Origin: Haliangium sp963772315
GTDB taxonomy: Bacteria > Myxococcota_A > Polyangia > Haliangiales > Haliangiaceae
Assembly (NCBI GenBank): GCA_963772315.1
Contig: CAVYWJ010000004.1
Span: 124,001 to 188,000, forward strand
Direction of reading: 5' to 3'
Length of the DNA stretch: 64,000 nt
Part shown: positions 8,585 to 19,856 of the stretch, in pieces
Position numbering within the stretch: position 1 is the stretch's first letter
How the letters are laid out: each line of letters starts with the position of its first letter
Notes under the pieces: model-generated
The model's input: only the letters and a program-made list of their open reading frames with translations
What the model was told of the DNA's origin: nothing
Databases searched by the model: none
Program-made: the position numbers and the translations under genes

Positions 8585-9909
8585 CTACAATGAAACTTAC
8601 GCGTCGGCTCAGGCGGCCTGCTTGATTTCGACTTGGTATCCGAGGTTGTGGAGCTTGCGCACGAGCCGCGCGGCAGCCTTGTGTTTGTCCATGCGCTCGA
8701 AGTGGTCCGGGCCGAGATCCTTGTAGGGGACATCGTCGCGCAGGATGTAGTAAGCGGCGGTGAGGATGGAGGCGGCGACAGCGAGGATGGCCTTCTTGGG
8801 GCCCCGGCGGCTCTTGAGGCGCAGAAACTGAGCGCGGAGGTAGCTATCCTTGGCTCGTGCCGCGCCCCAGGCGCACTGGACGAGCACGGTCTTGAGCCAG
8901 GGCGCGCCCTTGCGAACGCGCGTGGAGCGGCGCTTGCCAGCGCTTTCGTCGTTGCGGGGAGCGAGTCCGGCCCACGAGATGAGATGGCCGACGGTCGGGA
9001 AGCGCGACATATCAATACCGATCTCGGCAACGATGCTCTGCGCCGCCAGGGTGCCGACCCCGGGAATCGTGGTCAGGAGCTCGGCCTTGTGACGAAAGGG
9101 CTCCAGGGCCACGCCAACCTCCGTGTCGATCTCGGCGATGGTCGCATCGAGCGCATCGATCATCCCCAGGTGCGTCTTGAGCAGGAAGCGATGGGACTTG
9201 GTGACGTTGCCGCGGAGCGACTCGATGATGCGATTGCGCCCGGACTTGAGGCGTCGGCTCAGCGTCACGTCAGCGAGCTTCTCCGGATCGGTTTCACCCG
9301 CAATGAGCGCCGTCAGGATCGCCCGTCCGCTCACACCGATGATGTTGCTGAGCACCGAGGCAATCTTCAGGTTGGCGTCCTCGAGCGTCTTCTGGATTCG
9401 CTGCACGTGCTGGCCCTTCTCACGCACCAACTGCTTACGCGTCCGCAGCAGGGTTCGCAGTTCCTGCACCCGGGTCGGCGGAACGAAGCTCGCCCGGATC
9501 AGCCCGTGCGCATGCAGGTCGGCCAGCCAGGTGGCATCGTTGACGTCCGTCTTGCGGCCCGGGACATTGCGGACATTGGCCGCGTTGGCCAGCGTGAGCT
9601 CGAAGTCCTCGTCCAGTACATGCCAGACCGGCTTCCAGTACACGCCCGTCGCTTCCATCACCACCGCGGTGATCTCTCGCTCCGCCAGCCAGTCCGAGAG
9701 CGCCAGCAGCCCACTGGTCATCGTCGAGAAGGTCTCGACCTCCTGGCGCACCGTTCCGTCCTCGGACACCACCCGGGCGCATGCCACCACCGTGTCCTTG
9801 TGAACATCGAGCCCGGCGCACCGCCGTCGCAACGTTTCCATGGTCTTGCTCCTGCCCTGGTTTCAGTGTGCCGGCCGGCGCGGAGCCCACGTCGTCGAAA
9901 TCTACAATG
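8585..9909 (-). mobile_element. IS110-family insertion sequence (ends approximate)
   Basis: An intact IS110-type transposase with little flanking DNA. The octamer CTACAATG occurs on both sides (8585-8592 and 9902-9909), and the bases before it are similar, so it may be the recombination core left by this family, which makes no inverted repeats. With these ends the element is about 1.32 kb and leaves only 68 bp before the transposase start, short for a region encoding a bridge RNA. The upstream end may instead lie nearer 10130, where homology of the neighbouring pseudogene begins. Confidence 0.6.
8609..9841 (-). CDS. IS110-family transposase (DEDD recombinase)
   Basis: Recombinase of 410 residues. 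The N-terminal RuvC-like DEDD domain shows GLDVHKDTVVAC (first Asp), VVMEATGVYW (Glu) and PGRKTDVNDATWLADL (Asp pair). The C-terminal Tnp domain has TTIPGVGTLAAQSIVAEIG and WAGLAPRNDESAGKRR, with the conserved serine region used with the guide bridge RNA in this family. The gene is full length and unbroken. It reads from the ATG at 9841 toward the minisatellite. Family assignment is secure; the subgroup (IS110 or IS1111) is not settled. Confidence 0.94.
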   Translation of the reverse strand: METLRRRCAGLDVHKDTVVACARVVSEDGTVRQEVETFSTMTSGLLALSDWLAEREITAVVMEATGVYWKPVWHVLDEDFELTLANAANVRNVPGRKTDVNDATWLADLHAHGLIRASFVPPTRVQELRTLLRTRKQLVREKGQHVQRIQKTLEDANLKIASVLSNIIGVSGRAILTALIAGETDPEKLADVTLSRRLKSGRNRIIESLRGNVTKSHRFLLKTHLGMIDALDATIAEIDTEVGVALEPFRHKAELLTTIPGVGTLAAQSIVAEIGIDMSRFPTVGHLISWAGLAPRNDESAGKRRSTRVRKGAPWLKTVLVQCAWGAARAKDSYLRAQFLRLKSRRGPKKAILAVAASILTAAYYILRDDVPYKDLGPDHFERMDKHKAAARLVRKLHNLGYQVEIKQAA

Positions 9910-10129
9910 CGTGCTCCCGCGGCCTTGGGCCGCATGGCAACAGGATGGGGTGCTCGTGGGGCTCCCGGTCCAACTCTGGTACGGGCTCGTGGCACCAAGT
10001 AACGTACCGACCTCTTGCCGGCCAACCGTTCAAGCCTACCTCCTCCGTACGCGCTCCGCCCGTATCACCACGGCCACGAACTCGCCTCGGTTTCATTCGA
10101 TGCGGGTGCCGCACTCTCCATGGCCAACT

Positions 10130-10549
10130 CTGGTGATGGTCGGGCGGTGCTCGCCTGTGCTGGCCGAGCCGGGCCTCGATCGCGCCGTGACCGTGGCGAT
10201 CGCGGGCACCCGCGGAGATGTGTACGGCTCGGTCATGAACACGATCAAGGGCGCCTATCTCGGCTCTGTCGGTGGCGCGCTCCTGGGCGGGCTCGCGGGC
10301 CATGCCATCGCGCCCGATGAGGGTGCGGGCGCCAGCGTCGGCATAGTTTTCGGCTACCTGGCAGGCGCGCCCATCGGCGCGGCCATCGCCTGGAACATGA
10401 CCCTGGAAGACCACGAGCCGAGCACCGGCCTGGTCAACGTGAGCGGCAACCGGACGAGCATGTCGATTCCCGCGGTGTCGGTGACCGCGGATCCGCTGCG
10501 CCCGCAGGGCACGCTGACGAGCGTCCGCCTGATGGACGGGCGCTTCTGA
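10130..10549 (+). pseudogene. 5'-truncated copy of the Gly-rich exported protein at 11778-12479
   Basis: The reading frame ending at 10547-10549 aligns with the C-terminal 125 residues of the intact protein encoded at 11778-12479, including KGAYLGSVGGALLGG, GYLAGAPIGAAI, NMTLED, EPSTGLVNVSGNRTSMS and the identical end RLMDGRF. Upstream of about 10160 homology stops and there is no signal peptide or credible start. The missing 5' half could have been removed when the IS110 element arrived. The two copies lie in the same direction on either side of the threonine dehydratase gene. Confidence 0.8.
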
Positions 10550-10560
10550 GCCTGGCGCTC

Positions 10561-11521
10561 TCAGGCGCCGAAATCGAGGGACGCGGGGTTGCCGCCGCAG
10601 ACCAGCACGGCGACGCGCTCGGCGGGAGCCGGCACGTAGGCGCCGGACAGCAGGGCCGCGAACGCGGCCGCGCCGCCGGGCTCGGCGGGGAGGCGCAGGG
10701 TGCGCCAGAGCGACTCCTGGGCGCGCCGGATCGCCTCGTCGCTGACCAGGACCACGCGGTCGACGAAGTCGCGCGCGAGCGGGAACATCAGCTCGCCGAC
10801 GCGGCGCGGCGCCAGCGAGTCGGCGGCGATGCCGCCGGCCTCGGCATCGACCGGGTGGCCTGCTTCGAGGGCGCGGTAGAGCGTGGGCGCGGTGCCGGGC
10901 TCGACGCCGATGATCTTGACGCTGCCCCGGTACCAGGCGGCAATGCCGCCGATGAGGCCGCCGCCGCCGACCGCGACCAGGAGCGTGTCCACGGCAGGGG
11001 CCTGGGCCCCGAGCTTCCAGGCCGACGCTGCCCTGGCCGAGCAGGGTCTCGATCTGCTCGAAGGCGTGGATGTCCAGGGCGCCGGTCTCGGCGACCCAGC
11101 GCTGGCAGCGCGCCAGGGCGTCGGCGTAGCGCTCGCCCTCGACCACCAGGGACGCGCCGTACGCGCGGATGCGCTCGATCTTGGCCGGCGAGGCGACGCT
11201 GGGCACGAAGATGGTGGCCGGGATGCCGAGGGTCATGGCCGCGTAGGCCACGGCGGCGCCGTGATTGCCGCCCGAGGCGGCAGCCACGCCGGCCGCGGGC
11301 ACGTCGCGCAGGAGCAGGTTGGCGAACGCGCCGCGCGGCTTGAACGACGCGGAGTGCTGGAGCAGCTCGAGCTTGAGGGTGATGGGCGCGCCGGCCAGGC
11401 CGAAGTCGCGGCTGTCGACCTCGATCAGCGGCGTGCGTCGGACATGCGGGCGAATGAGACGCTCGGTCGCCTCGATGCGCGCGCGGGAGAGAGCAGGATC
11501 GGGATCGCGTGCTGTGGTCAT
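10561..11521 (-). CDS. PLP-dependent threonine/serine dehydratase, frameshifted
   Basis: Fold-type II PLP enzyme that deaminates threonine or serine. From the ATG at 11521 the N-terminal part reads RTPLIEVDS, then HSASFKPRGAFAN (the SFKxRG motif containing the PLP lysine) and AAASGGNHGAAVA (PLP phosphate site). The C-terminal part has VAVGGGGLIGGIAAW, the glycine-rich phosphate loop, and ends VLVCGGNPASLDFGA. The two parts are in different frames, joined at 11011-11017 where the plus strand reads GAGCTTC. Restoring GAGCTC gives GQGSVGLELGAQAPAVDTLL and a 319-residue protein of family length. All catalytic motifs are intact, so the gene is probably functional and the shift an error. Confidence 0.88.
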
Positions 11522-11777
11522 GGAGCCTCGGGGCGGCCGCTGCGATGCGTCAGGCACCGTCTCACGGCCCGGGGAGTGTGGCGCCGAGCTGGCGCCGGGA
11601 CGATGCGTTGCATCTGACAGTAGCTGTCGGGAATCTGCGCGTAAATCTGTTCGAGATGTGGTCGATATCTGGCAGCCGCGGGGGCCCACTCAATGTGTTC
11701 GCGGACATACACCCCGGCATGCCGCTTGCTCTAAAGGCAAGCAGGTCAGGGAGACCTCGACGACCAGGAGTGCCCCC

Positions 11778-12479
11778 ATGATGTTCCGTACGATCGCCCT
11801 CGCTACCACCATGAGTCTGCTCTCGGCTGCCGTGTCCACCACCGCGCACGCGGGTGAGAACACCGCAGAGAGCGAGTTTGCTGCCGCCCCCGCGACGCCG
11901 GCGGGCGCCGTGTGGAACCGTGCGCCGTCCAGGCGTCCCGCGCCCAAGACCAGCTCCGCGCACGTGGTCGGCGAGGTCCTGGCCGGCGCCGCTGTTGGCG
12001 CGGGCGTGGCCGTGGGAACCGGCTTGCTCGTGTACCAGTCCTCCCAGGACCCCGACGATAGTGTGTGGGCCGACCTCGCAAACGGCCTCGCGGCGACCGC
12101 GCTCGGCGGCGCGCTGTATCCGCTCGGTGCGGGCCTGGGCGTGGCCATGGTGGGCAACATCGGCGACACCCACGGCTCGTACGGGGCCACGATTGGTGGT
12201 GCCTATCTGGGCTCCCTCGCCGGCGTTGTCCTGGGCGCGGCCCTGGCGTCCGGTCACGAGACGGGCAGCGGCGCAGTTCTCGGCTACCTGGTCGGCGCGC
12301 CCATCGGCGCGGCTATCGGCTTCAACATGACCCTGGAACACGACCAGCCGAGCACCGGCCTGGTCAACGTGAGCGGCGGCCGGACGCGGATGTCGCTTCC
12401 CGCCGTGTCGGTGACCGCGGATCCGCTGCGCCCGCGGGGCACGGTGACGAGCATCCGCCTGATGGACGGGCGCTTCTGA
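11778..12479 (+). CDS. Gly-rich exported membrane-associated protein of unknown function
   Basis: Protein of 233 residues with a signal peptide ending AHAGE. It is followed by a Pro/Arg-rich linker and four glycine/alanine-rich hydrophobic stretches (for example EVLAGAAVGAGVAVGTGLLVY and YLVGAPIGAAIGF) resembling glycine-zipper segments of outer-membrane-associated proteins. The C-terminus, SVTADPLRPRGTVTSIRLMDGRF, is conserved in the truncated upstream copy. The start at 11778 is preceded by AGGAG at 8 nt. I do not recognise a named family. A hairpin with arms GCTTGC/GCAAGC lies about 40 bp upstream. Confidence 0.75.
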   Translation: MMFRTIALATTMSLLSAAVSTTAHAGENTAESEFAAAPATPAGAVWNRAPSRRPAPKTSSAHVVGEVLAGAAVGAGVAVGTGLLVYQSSQDPDDSVWADLANGLAATALGGALYPLGAGLGVAMVGNIGDTHGSYGATIGGAYLGSLAGVVLGAALASGHETGSGAVLGYLVGAPIGAAIGFNMTLEHDQPSTGLVNVSGGRTRMSLPAVSVTADPLRPRGTVTSIRLMDGRF

Positions 12480-12519
12480 CCGGCGCGCGCGGCTCCGTGC
12501 TGCGCTGTGCGCTGGACGC

Positions 12520-13758
12520 TCAGCGGATCCAGATGGTGCCCGCGGTCTGGAAGAGCCGCGGACCTGCTGCGAAGCCGGCGCCGACCTGAAATGCCGACTG
12601 CTGGTTCTCGCAGGTGCTGGTGTCGAAGCTGCTGGCGCCGAAACCGGCGGTGTCGTTGAGCGTGATGATGGTGCTCTCGTTGTTGATGGCCAGGCCGAAG
12701 CGCACGCGCGCGTCGTGGCAAGACTGGTCGTCGTCGATGTTGATGCCGGTGGCGACGTAGTTGGCGCTGGTGCTGGCATCTGCCGGTGAGCGGCCCTGCA
12801 GGGACAGCCACGCCAGCATGTCCTCTCGCGGCTCCTGGAAGAATCGGCCCCGGCCGGCGAGGTCGCTGCCGACCGGGGTGCTGGCGAAGAGATCGAGGAG
12901 CGTGCGCGGTCCGCCGATCTCGTAGGTCTTGCAGCCCTGGACCCCGGTGACCGGGTGCGTGAGGCAACCGCGGATCTCGCGGCCGGTCACGAGGTTGAAG
13001 GTGCTGAACTTGGCGTCGGACGGCGCGGCCGGATCCAGGGGCCCGGTCTCGGCCAGGGTGGCCGGCGTGTCCCAGTGGGGCGCGAAGAACGTGAACACGC
13101 TGCCGCTCGGCGCGAAGCGCATGGCCAGCGTCCATCCGCCGCCGTCGCGGGTCATGTCGCAGTACGCGCGGGTGGACGACGCGCCGGCCGGGTCCAGATC
13201 ATACGGTCCGTCGGGCAAGCCGGGGTCGATGGCGCGCCAGGCCTGACAGGTGTCCGGGAACGTGCACAGGCTGGATGCGGCGCAGAAGCGCGTGCTGCAG
13301 TCGGTCGGGGCCAGGCACTCTTGCCCGCGCGCGCACGGGGCGCACTGCGGGCCGCCGCAGTCGGTGTCGGTCTCCTGGCCATTCGTCAGGCTGTCCGTGC
13401 ACGTGAACGCAGGCACGCACGCGCGCGCGGGGCTGCATGCCTCCCCCGGGTCGCAGTCGTCGTCGGTGATGCAGTCGTTCGTGGGCGCGTCCGGTGGCGT
13501 GGGTCGCGCATCGGGTCGCACGGGGCTGCTGGCGTCACGCGCGCTGGCCGGGCCGTCTGCACGGGGGGCGTCGGCGATGGCGCCGGCGTCCTCGTTCACG
13601 CGTCCCGCGCTGCAGGTCCTGGTGACCGGATCGCAGCTCTGCCGGGGCGGGCACGTCAGCGTCTCGCTGCAAGGAATCCCGCTGGGATACAGGGGATCGA
13701 AGCATGCGCCCAGGAGGAGCGACACGACCGCGAGCGCCCGCGCGATGTTCGTCTGCAT
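12520..13758 (-). CDS. Cys-rich lipoprotein with fibrinogen-like domain
   Basis: Predicted secreted lipoprotein of 412 residues. A signal peptide ends in a lipobox (SLLLGAC). Next come a Cys-rich stretch (CSETLTCPPRQSCDPVTRTC), a Pro/Asp-rich low-complexity linker, a second Cys-rich segment (CITDDDCDPGEAC, DTDCGGPQCAPCARGQEC), and a C-terminal domain from about residue 185 starting CQAWRAIDPGLPDGPYDLDP and STRAYCDMTRDGGGWTL. That last block is the hallmark of fibrinogen-like recognition domains. Such proteins are common on myxobacterial surfaces and probably bind glycans or other surfaces. The ATG at 13758 is the only start giving a signal peptide. Confidence 0.82.
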   Translation of the reverse strand: MQTNIARALAVVSLLLGACFDPLYPSGIPCSETLTCPPRQSCDPVTRTCSAGRVNEDAGAIADAPRADGPASARDASSPVRPDARPTPPDAPTNDCITDDDCDPGEACSPARACVPAFTCTDSLTNGQETDTDCGGPQCAPCARGQECLAPTDCSTRFCAASSLCTFPDTCQAWRAIDPGLPDGPYDLDPAGASSTRAYCDMTRDGGGWTLAMRFAPSGSVFTFFAPHWDTPATLAETGPLDPAAPSDAKFSTFNLVTGREIRGCLTHPVTGVQGCKTYEIGGPRTLLDLFASTPVGSDLAGRGRFFQEPREDMLAWLSLQGRSPADASTSANYVATGINIDDDQSCHDARVRFGLAINNESTIITLNDTAGFGASSFDTSTCENQQSAFQVGAGFAAGPRLFQTAGTIWIR

Positions 13759-13829
13759 GGGTCGAATGATACCGCAGCCTCGGCTGTGGCCGTCACGACC
13801 CCTTGACGTGACGCAGGACCCGAGGGCTT

Positions 13830-14570
13830 TGTCCTGGAGAAGAAGGCGCTGGCGCAGCTCGCCGGCTTCGCGTCCGTCCGCCATCCCGGCGGCGGTCACG
13901 TGTGCGCGGCCTTTGCCACGCCCGACTTCCATCCCGGCACGCTCGTGCCCGTGTGCGCGGTGGTGGCCACCACGCTCGACATGGTGATTCCGCAGGCGAT
14001 CGGCACGGATATCCAGTGCGGGATGAGGCTGCACGTGTCCGAGCTGGACGTCGATCGCTTCGCGTCCGGCAAGGAGCAGCTGGTCGCGCTGCTCAAGGGC
14101 GACCTGCTGCTCAGCACGCGCGATCTGCCCATGCGCGTGCGCGCGCTGGAGGCGCTGTTCCGCGCCGGATGCATCGGGTGGACCGAGCGGGCCCGGCAGG
14201 AGCCGCTCGGGTGCCTGGCGCGCTCGGACTGGCGGCAGATCGAGGGTGAAGCTCGAGCGCATCTATGGATTCGGCAGCGCGGCCGGCGAGCCGCGCTGGG
14301 CGCCGGGCTCGCTCCTGCCGCGCGATCGCGACGTGGTGCGCGACGCCGGCATCGGCACCGTGGGCGGCGGCAATCACTTCGTCGAGATCCAGGTGGTCGA
14401 CGAGATCCTGGAGCGCCGGAGCGCGCACGCTGATCCCGGGCTCGATGGGGCACCCGTCGTACCTGATGATGGGGCTGGGCAACGAGCGCTTCCTCAGCTC
14501 GGCGTCGCACGGGGCCGGGCGCGCGCTCACGCGCTACCAGATGCGCGGCTGCCGCGGGCAGCGTGCGCTC
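13830..14570 (+). pseudogene. RtcB-type RNA ligase relic
   Basis: Remnant of an RtcB-family RNA-splicing ligase. It contains FATPDFHPGTLVPV and IPQAIGTDIQCGMRL, including the conserved metal-binding region, then GTVGGGNHFVE, and, after a large internal gap, LIPGSMGHPSYLMMG and SASHGAGRALTRYQ (part of the guanylylation region). No start codon or N-terminus is present, about 150-200 residues are missing between ILERRSAHA and LIPGSMG near 14430, and the 3' end stops at the neighbouring lipoprotein gene. A further single-base shift lies at 14248-14254 (GAAGCTC). With three deletions it is a true pseudogene, unlike the genes that only carry a GAGCTC shift. Confidence 0.85.
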
Positions 14571-15933
14571 ACTGGGCTGCCACGGGGCAGGGCGGCGGGA
14601 AGATCTGCGACGTGCCGATGTTCGGCGGCTGGAGGCACGGATCCGAGATGTTGCAGTCGTAGCAGGTCGAAGGTGTCTCCGGGCCATTGCAGATACCGTC
14701 GCCGCAGTAGCCGCAGTCGCCCGGGCACGACGAGCGGGTCTCGGATCCGTAGCACACGCCGTCGCCGCAATAGCCGCAGTCGGCGCGACAGGACGAGGCG
14801 GTCTCGAACGACTGGCAGACGCTGTCGCTGCAGAAGCCGCACTGGATCTTGCCCCAGCGATCACCGATGCCGCGGCTCGTGGCCAGGCCGTGCACCTTGT
14901 TGAACGTGGGGGTGTTGATCCACACGTTCTGCACTGTGTCGCCGACCCAGGTGTACACGGTCCAGGAGCTGTAGTCGCCGCCGGAGCCGCCCGCGGACAG
15001 GCCCATGGTCCAGAGGCTGTAGTAGAAGATCGAGCGCACGCCGTCGAAGCCCGTGACCACCGGGGCCGTGATCTCGAACGTCACGTCGCGGTAGTCGTAC
15101 GCGGTGTTGTACGAGACCCAGCTGCCGAGCAGGTTCTTCTTGTAGCCGCGCATCTGCCACTCGGCGCGCACGCGGTTGCTGAAGTTGCCGCAACACTCGG
15201 TCGCCTCGTAGCGGAACGTGCGCATGTCGAAGATCAGCCGGCGATCACTGCCGGTTTCGGTCACGGAGTACGAGGACGAGCAGGCATCGACCGACCAGTC
15301 GTCATCGGCGCCCAGGCTGGACTGTCTCTCGTCGCCGTCGCCGTCGGCGTCAACCGTGTAACGCGACACCCGCACGCCTTCGCGCGGCGTGAGGATCGTG
15401 CCGGTCGCCGCGGCGACGTTCACCTGCGGCAAGCCGAGCACGGCCGCCGCGGCTTCGGGGCTGCCGTCTTCCACGGTGATCACGAGATCCGGGGTGACCT
15501 TGTGGATGACGCCGTCGACGTAGAAGATGCCGTCGCGGTTGGTCAGCGCTGCGTAGCCCTGTGCCTGGATGCGCGGGTGGAGCTCGTCGCCCGAGATGGT
15601 GAGGACGTCGTGATACGCCAGCAGCAAGGCGCGCTGCTCACCTTCGCTCGCCGCGCGATCGAGCTCCGTGGCGAAGCGCTCGTAGGCGCGGCGCGAGGAC
15701 TGGAAGCCGATGCGCGCTTCCCAGGCGTCGAGCTCTGTGGGTGACAGGCTCGCCGCTGTGTCGATCGCGTCGAAGAACGCCGCGGCAGACGCGAAGTGCA
15801 GCGCGCCATCCTGGTCCACCTGGTCGACGACGGGCCCGTTGCCCACGTCGGGCGCAGGCCCGGCCCCCTGGTCGTAGCAGGCGCTTCCCGCCAGCAGGAA
15901 GATAGTCATCGGGATGACGGGGAGGTTCTTCAT
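14569..15933 (-). CDS. Exported Cys-rich lipoprotein of unknown function
   Basis: Protein of 454 residues with a lipoprotein-like signal (MTIFLLAGSAC). The middle 300 residues are beta-rich and unrecognised. The C-terminal 90 residues contain three repeats of the form CGYCGDGxCxGxETxSxCxxDC, a disulfide-rich module frequent in myxobacterial surface proteins. The start at 15933 is chosen over 15948 because AGGAAAGAG lies 9 nt before it. The stop abuts the truncated RtcB relic, so the junction at 14570 is a rearrangement point. Function is unknown; a cell-surface role is inferred. Confidence 0.78.
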   Translation of the reverse strand: MKNLPVIPMTIFLLAGSACYDQGAGPAPDVGNGPVVDQVDQDGALHFASAAAFFDAIDTAASLSPTELDAWEARIGFQSSRRAYERFATELDRAASEGEQRALLLAYHDVLTISGDELHPRIQAQGYAALTNRDGIFYVDGVIHKVTPDLVITVEDGSPEAAAAVLGLPQVNVAAATGTILTPREGVRVSRYTVDADGDGDERQSSLGADDDWSVDACSSSYSVTETGSDRRLIFDMRTFRYEATECCGNFSNRVRAEWQMRGYKKNLLGSWVSYNTAYDYRDVTFEITAPVVTGFDGVRSIFYYSLWTMGLSAGGSGGDYSSWTVYTWVGDTVQNVWINTPTFNKVHGLATSRGIGDRWGKIQCGFCSDSVCQSFETASSCRADCGYCGDGVCYGSETRSSCPGDCGYCGDGICNGPETPSTCYDCNISDPCLQPPNIGTSQIFPPPCPVAAQ

Positions 15934-16316
15934 CAGCTCTTTCCTCATGTGCTGTCCATCTTTGTCAGAGGGTTGGAAGGCGCCGGCGGCGCCTGTCGAT
16001 GTCTGCCCAGTGCAGAGCTGATGCCAGCCGGCGCCGCCCGTGAGCGCCGCCCGCACGAGCGCGCCAACCCACCGGAACCGCAGGAGTCGAGAGCGGCCTG
16101 CGCCCTGATGCGCGCGCGGCGTCGCCCGGCCCGTGTACCCGCCGTGAGCAGCCGATGTGCACGTCGTGCGCTCTGACAAGTCGCAGCGCGCTGTGCCAGC
16201 CGGCGTTTCTTCGCGATCATCGGGGCCCCTGGCGACACTCCTTCAATGTGACCCTGCGCCAGTCCCGTGACGCGCCCCTGCGCCTGGTGAGACACGCGGT
16301 ATACAATCGCGAGCCC

Positions 16317-19326
<3,010 letters not shown>

Positions 19327-19373
19327 CAGCGGGATAGACCGGCGAGACAACGTATCAGGTAAGGAGGAACATC

Positions 19374-19814
19374 ATGGCACCCGAATCTCTCATCATCGAG
19401 CTTGCGGCTCACATCAGTCAGGGCAACCAGCTCATCCTGACCGTTCAAGACGGCGACAGGCGCGTCGCGCTGCGTCCGAGCGCGGGCATCTGGGACCTGC
19501 TGTCGCGCGAGCCCCAGATCGGCTCGCTCACCGTGGAGGTGAGCGACTTTTTCCAGTGCGGCACCATCTACGACGTCCATGGCGCCATCCTGGCCGGAGA
19601 TGGGCGGACGATCGCGTCACACTGGGAGCCCACCGGACGCGGCCAGCGCCACCAGTTCGTCATGGTCCCCGAGGCCGAGGCGAGGAACGTCCGGCTCGTC
19701 ATCGGTGCCACGCCGCGGAGCCCCGGCGCGCCCGTGCCCATCCCGTTCACCTCCTGGCAGACGCCAGGCGGCAGCTCGCCGATCGACGAGGATGGTCCCA
19801 AGAAGGGAGATTGA
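19374..19814 (+). CDS. Small protein of unknown function between kinase and protease
   Basis: Protein of 146 residues with no recognised domain. It is predicted to be mostly beta-strand (LIIELAAHIS, LILTVQDGDRRVAL, RNVRLVIGATPRS) with a Pro/Gly-rich charged C-terminal tail ending DEDGPKKGD. No signal peptide or membrane helix. The ATG follows an exceptionally strong AAGGAGG at 19361-19367, unlike the weak sites of its neighbours, implying high expression. It starts 47 bp after the kinase stop and ends 42 bp before the protease start, so all three are likely co-transcribed. Position suggests it is a kinase or protease substrate, inhibitor or adaptor; this is inference only. Confidence 0.75.
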   Translation: MAPESLIIELAAHISQGNQLILTVQDGDRRVALRPSAGIWDLLSREPQIGSLTVEVSDFFQCGTIYDVHGAILAGDGRTIASHWEPTGRGQRHQFVMVPEAEARNVRLVIGATPRSPGAPVPIPFTSWQTPGGSSPIDEDGPKKGD

Positions 19815-19856
19815 TATAGAGACAGGCGCCGAGCCGCTGCACGAGGCACGCAATCC

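Noticed and set aside
8176..8625. Repeat protein encoded by the 22-bp array
   Set aside because: The unit is not a multiple of three, so the same DNA is read in all frames; no plausible start or domain.
9842..10130. Bridge RNA of the IS110 element
   Set aside because: Expected in this region or at the other end, but no structure or guide loop could be identified by eye; computed folding and comparison of several copies would be needed.
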